Positions 60,900-64,000 of a stretch of DNA of 64,000 nucleotides are shown in pieces. The position numbers and the translations under genes were made by a program. The stretch's first letter is position 1, and every line of letters begins with the position of its first letter. A model generated the notes under the pieces. It searched no databases. It worked only from the letters and a program-made list of their open reading frames with translations, and was not told where the DNA came from. The stretch comes from Sipunculus nudus (lineage: Eukaryota > Annelida > Sipuncula > Golfingiida > Sipunculidae), in the NCBI GenBank assembly GCA_026874595.1, contig CM049306.1:75827642-75891641 (forward strand), in the 5' to 3' direction.

Positions 60900-62241
60900 C
60901 TGAAAAATCAAGGAAACAGGAGTTTATTTGGATAAGTTGTGTTTTTGTTCCACATAAGCAAAAGTTGCTGCAAAGATTACCAAATGGTTAATATGGACAT
61001 TTTTAGCACTGGACCTGTTAAACATACAAGTCAGGGCCAGAAGGGAGCCAACAGTTTTTTCACCCTGCATGAATCACCACAGTTTTCTTTACTGGATTTC
61101 ATAAAAGAGTTTTACTTTTTCTTATAAAACCCATTGTTTCTTTAGATATGGGCAAACATTTTGTGGCATACACATAGGGAAGGTTATATCATTTTAAATA
61201 GTAATAAAATCAATTTGTTGCATTTAAACTTTTTTCTGCTATTTTTTTCTTCCTTTAAAATATCAAACATATGAGCTTCATAATTTGTGGATGGACAAAT
61301 TTTCTGTTTAATGTTATGGTCATGTTACTTTGATATATATTTCCCCTGCCTTTGAAGCTTAAAAAGACAATAGTTCTGATCTGATGATGTCAACATTTTT
61401 GTGTGTTCTGATCTGGTGAAGTCATCATTTTGGTGTGCTTTGATCTGGTATTGTCATAATATTGAAGTTTTATGATCTGAGGATGTCAGCATTTCGATGT
61501 GTTCTAATCTGGTGATGTTATCATTTTTTGTGCTAAATCTGGTGATGTCATCATTTTGGTGTGGTCTTATTTTGTGATGTCATCATTTTGATACTGGGAG
61601 CAATACATGAACAACTCTTATTATAAAGTTCTAATATTTTTTTGTAAATATTAATGTAAGGTGTGACCTTCACCCATTCTGACATGGCCTGACCTAACAG
61701 AGTACTTTGCTGTGTTGTTGCTCGGCAGCATGCAGCACTGATTTAATGACAGACCCCTAAAGAAAACTTTGTAGTGTAATTGGTGATAACCTTAATTTTA
61801 AGGTACTTGAGTTTTTCATTAAATCATCATAAAGGGGGGTGATTTCTGTAGTGTTAAAACACTTCAGCATATCAATTCTATTTATTTTATCAGGGCCTAG
61901 TGTCAATGAGAATGTGTATGGCTTAAGTCAAATTTTACTGAAATGTCCCCAAGTTGGCTGACATAAGTCTGCGAGATAAGTCAGTTTAAGTAAATGCAAT
62001 TTAGCTATTTAAAGTTGGTCTGAACCTTGGAAATCCCCTTGCACAGAGTTAAGCCTCCTCAGTGCAGGCTTAGCATTTCAGCCTGCCAGGTGACTTAAGT
62101 CACTAACATTATTTTTATTGAAACTGATTTAAAGTTTGAAAAAAGTGACTTAAGTCAAAAATGCAGAATAATAGGCTTATGTCGGGATGCTGAAACTTGG
62201 CCCAGCTTTGTTTACCAAGACTATAACACTATGAGACTTAC
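60900..62241. other. CARD gene intron with a 36-bp minisatellite
   Basis: 1.34-kb intron (on the - strand: donor GAAG|GTAAGT, acceptor TTTTTCAG). It contains the array at 61375-61590; nothing else recognised. Confidence 0.75.
61375..61590 (+). repeat. Degenerate minisatellite, about 33-36-bp unit, 6-7 copies
   Basis: TGATCTGGTGATGTCATCAT plus TTTGGTGTG-type units repeat with variation (GATGATGTCAACATTTTTGT, GGTGAAGTCATCATTTTGG and others). Confidence 0.85.
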
Positions 62242-62291
62242 CTTCAGCCTTTTCCTTTTCTTTTCTTGTTGCATTTTCAGGCACTGAATAC
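62242..62291 (-). CDS. CARD-domain gene, upstream exon
   Basis: 50-bp exon between acceptor CTTTCACTGCAG and a strong donor GAAG|GTAAGT. In the phase set by the next exon it reads YSVPENATRKEKEKAEA, a charged linker that runs into YRILNAYK. The small size, perfect splice signals and matching phase support it, though no domain lies in it. It needs two bases from an exon further upstream, which is not seen between here and the repeat at 62493, so the 5' part of the gene probably lies beyond 64000. Confidence 0.65.
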
Positions 62292-62492
62292 CTGCAGTGA
62301 AAGACTTTGACCTCTGTACTTAAAACATACAGTAAAGTGATTAGTAACTATGACTTCTGATTTTTAATAACTTATAATATTTATTCTTTAATTTTTATCT
62401 AATACCCCAGTTTGTGAATGAGAATTTTATAGTAGTTAACCTTTGCACCTGATGAATCACCTGCAACATTTTAATAAGCTCTTTTTTACTAA

Positions 62493-64000
62493 GCAAGGGA
62501 CCTATGGGTCACGGCGCTCAGCTGTTATATATGATAAAAAATATAATTTAGAAATGAGGCACATGCTGGTTTTATGTGGTAAAAAAATAAGCTGTATTAT
62601 GAGTTGTTTTTGTTTAGCCTAAGTATGATTTTGATAGTACCTTTGGAGACAGGGAAGAGGATTGATTTCATTTATTTTATTAACTAATGGAGTGCTATTG
62701 TCACAGATTTTGACTTGGCCATATAACTTATGAGCAGAACATATAATATAAGAGTTAAACTATTTATTTTAAAAAATTACATATATTGTCCCAAATATAA
62801 TTTTTATTAAAAATAATACAAGAATCGTATGATTTTTTAAAAATAAAATATAACTGAAATGATTATTAAAATAATATTAAAGAATATATAATAATGAATG
62901 CATTCATGAATACATTTTGAAAGTATTTGCACTGGTATTCATATACTTTCATTTTTACCTGAATTCCCATTCTTATGAAAGAAATTTTATCATGGAGTAC
63001 ATATTCATATTTATATTTAAATACAGTTGCAAAGTATTCGCTGCATTTCTGGTATTTATTCAGGTTTCACCAAACAATGATGTTGAGAATCCAGAATATA
63101 CAAAATTCACACATTTAAATAATGATCATAAGTACCTGGTTTTATGGCTTTTATTTATATTAAAAAAAATAAATGTAATATATTCATTTTTGACTAATTT
63201 CATATCAATGTACACACTAGACACAGTAGGAATCTAGATTAATTATATCAACTACATCTTTGTCTATCATTAATTTTCTTCATATGATCCCTAATGATTA
63301 GTAATGAATAATATGATTTACTTTTTTATCATTAAAATTGAACTGAAAAATACCATAGGTGACTGCATGGTGTTATTTGGAATACGTGACATTCTATCCA
63401 TCAATACAAGATTCTTATATCATCAGTAACTGCAAGTTAATTTCCTGTTATTATCAACTAACAAATTCCTTTTCTATTTTTTTTTAATTTGTTATTAAAA
63501 ATCAATAAAAAATTATTAATTTATTGTTTATTTGTTATGTTGTTGGTTAAAACTACTAGATGAGTTGGGGTGGACACCTGGATCAACTATGGCTGGCCAT
63601 AAGCTGCCTGGCTGCCCCAGTTTGAGGCCTCGCCTCAAGCATGCATAATCTGCTGAAAGTTCAACAAGGTCGACATACAGGTGACTCAAGAGGGCCTAGA
63701 GAGAGCCACGGTCTGACATGGTCTCATAAAAACATTAATAAAAGCTACAATTTTTGGCCAATTTCTTTCAGCTTTCTAAACTAAAAAGCTGAAATTCTTA
63801 TGTGTGCATGATATGAAAATTATATCAACAGTGCTCACAGGAAACAAACGTGCCATGGTCAAAGTTGGGCAAAATTTAAGGTACTAAGTTTATATTTATA
63901 CTAATAACTTATAAAATTTGAAAAATTCAGAACTAATTTTGGGTATTCAATTGAAACTTGATTAAATAATGTTACATCCCTGACAAAAAATCTCTAGCTT
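62493..64000 (-). mobile_element. Family A element, second copy, cut by the window edge
   Basis: Collinear with 1160-2660 throughout: CAAGGGACCTATGGGTCACG, CACATGCTGGTTTTATGTGG, CCAAACAATGATGTTGAGAA, GTGGACACCTGGATCAACTA and GTGCCATGGTCAAAGTTGGG occur in the same order and spacing, with small indels. Read on the - strand, its 3' end is at 62493. The 5' half lies past 64000. Confidence 0.9.

Overview
The window looks like nuclear DNA of an invertebrate, most likely a bivalve mollusc. It is AT-rich, has long introns with GT/AG splice sites, and is packed with non-autonomous repeats. Several repeats have terminal hairpins and tandem core units of about 150-300 bp, a design known from bivalve pearl-type / Helentron-associated elements. 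The species call is inference; no operons or bacterial features are present.

Two protein-coding genes can be supported. (1) MBD4, the methyl-CpG-binding thymine/uracil DNA glycosylase, lies on the + strand from about 16.28 to 51.15 kb. I placed seven coding exons: 16291-16460, 18730-18855, a 2.8-kb exon from 22628, 45900-46103, 47913-48062, 49577-49680 and 51025-51102. Splice phases fit at every junction except the one leaving the giant exon, which runs into an in-frame stop at 25440-25442. How the N-terminal methyl-CpG-binding half is joined to the C-terminal glycosylase half across about 20 kb of repeats is therefore open. (2) The 3' end of a CARD-domain gene lies on the - strand, with exons at 62291-62242, 60899-60709 and 59119-58967. 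Its phases join perfectly, it converges on MBD4, and its 5' part is outside the window. A 154-codon ORF at 5911-6375 (-) is an unrecognised possible gene.

Layout: 0-16 kb, repeats and unannotated DNA upstream of MBD4; 16-25.4 kb, MBD4 N-terminal exons with repeat-filled introns; 25.4-45.9 kb, one long stretch of MITEs, minisatellites and repeat copies; 45.9-51.1 kb, MBD4 glycosylase exons; 51.1-58.9 kb, intergenic DNA with a large repeat; 59-64 kb, the CARD gene and another repeat copy.

I name three repeat families here. H begins with a GTATCCGCC hairpin and ends with a GTAGTCG hairpin followed by CTAG/CTAA. G begins GCGAACCTGTG and ends CACAGGTTCGC plus the palindrome AGGCCTGTAGGCCT. A begins with a TTTAGCTCAGCTGA hairpin and ends TCAGCTGAGC plus the palindrome GACCCATGGGTC. 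In each, the 5' sequence recurs inverted just inside the 3' end, followed by a short hairpin. These asymmetric terminal inverted repeats suggest Helentron/Helitron2-type mobilisation. The other standout is that the end of MBD4 exon 47913-48062, with its splice donor, has been tandemly copied about three times into the following intron.
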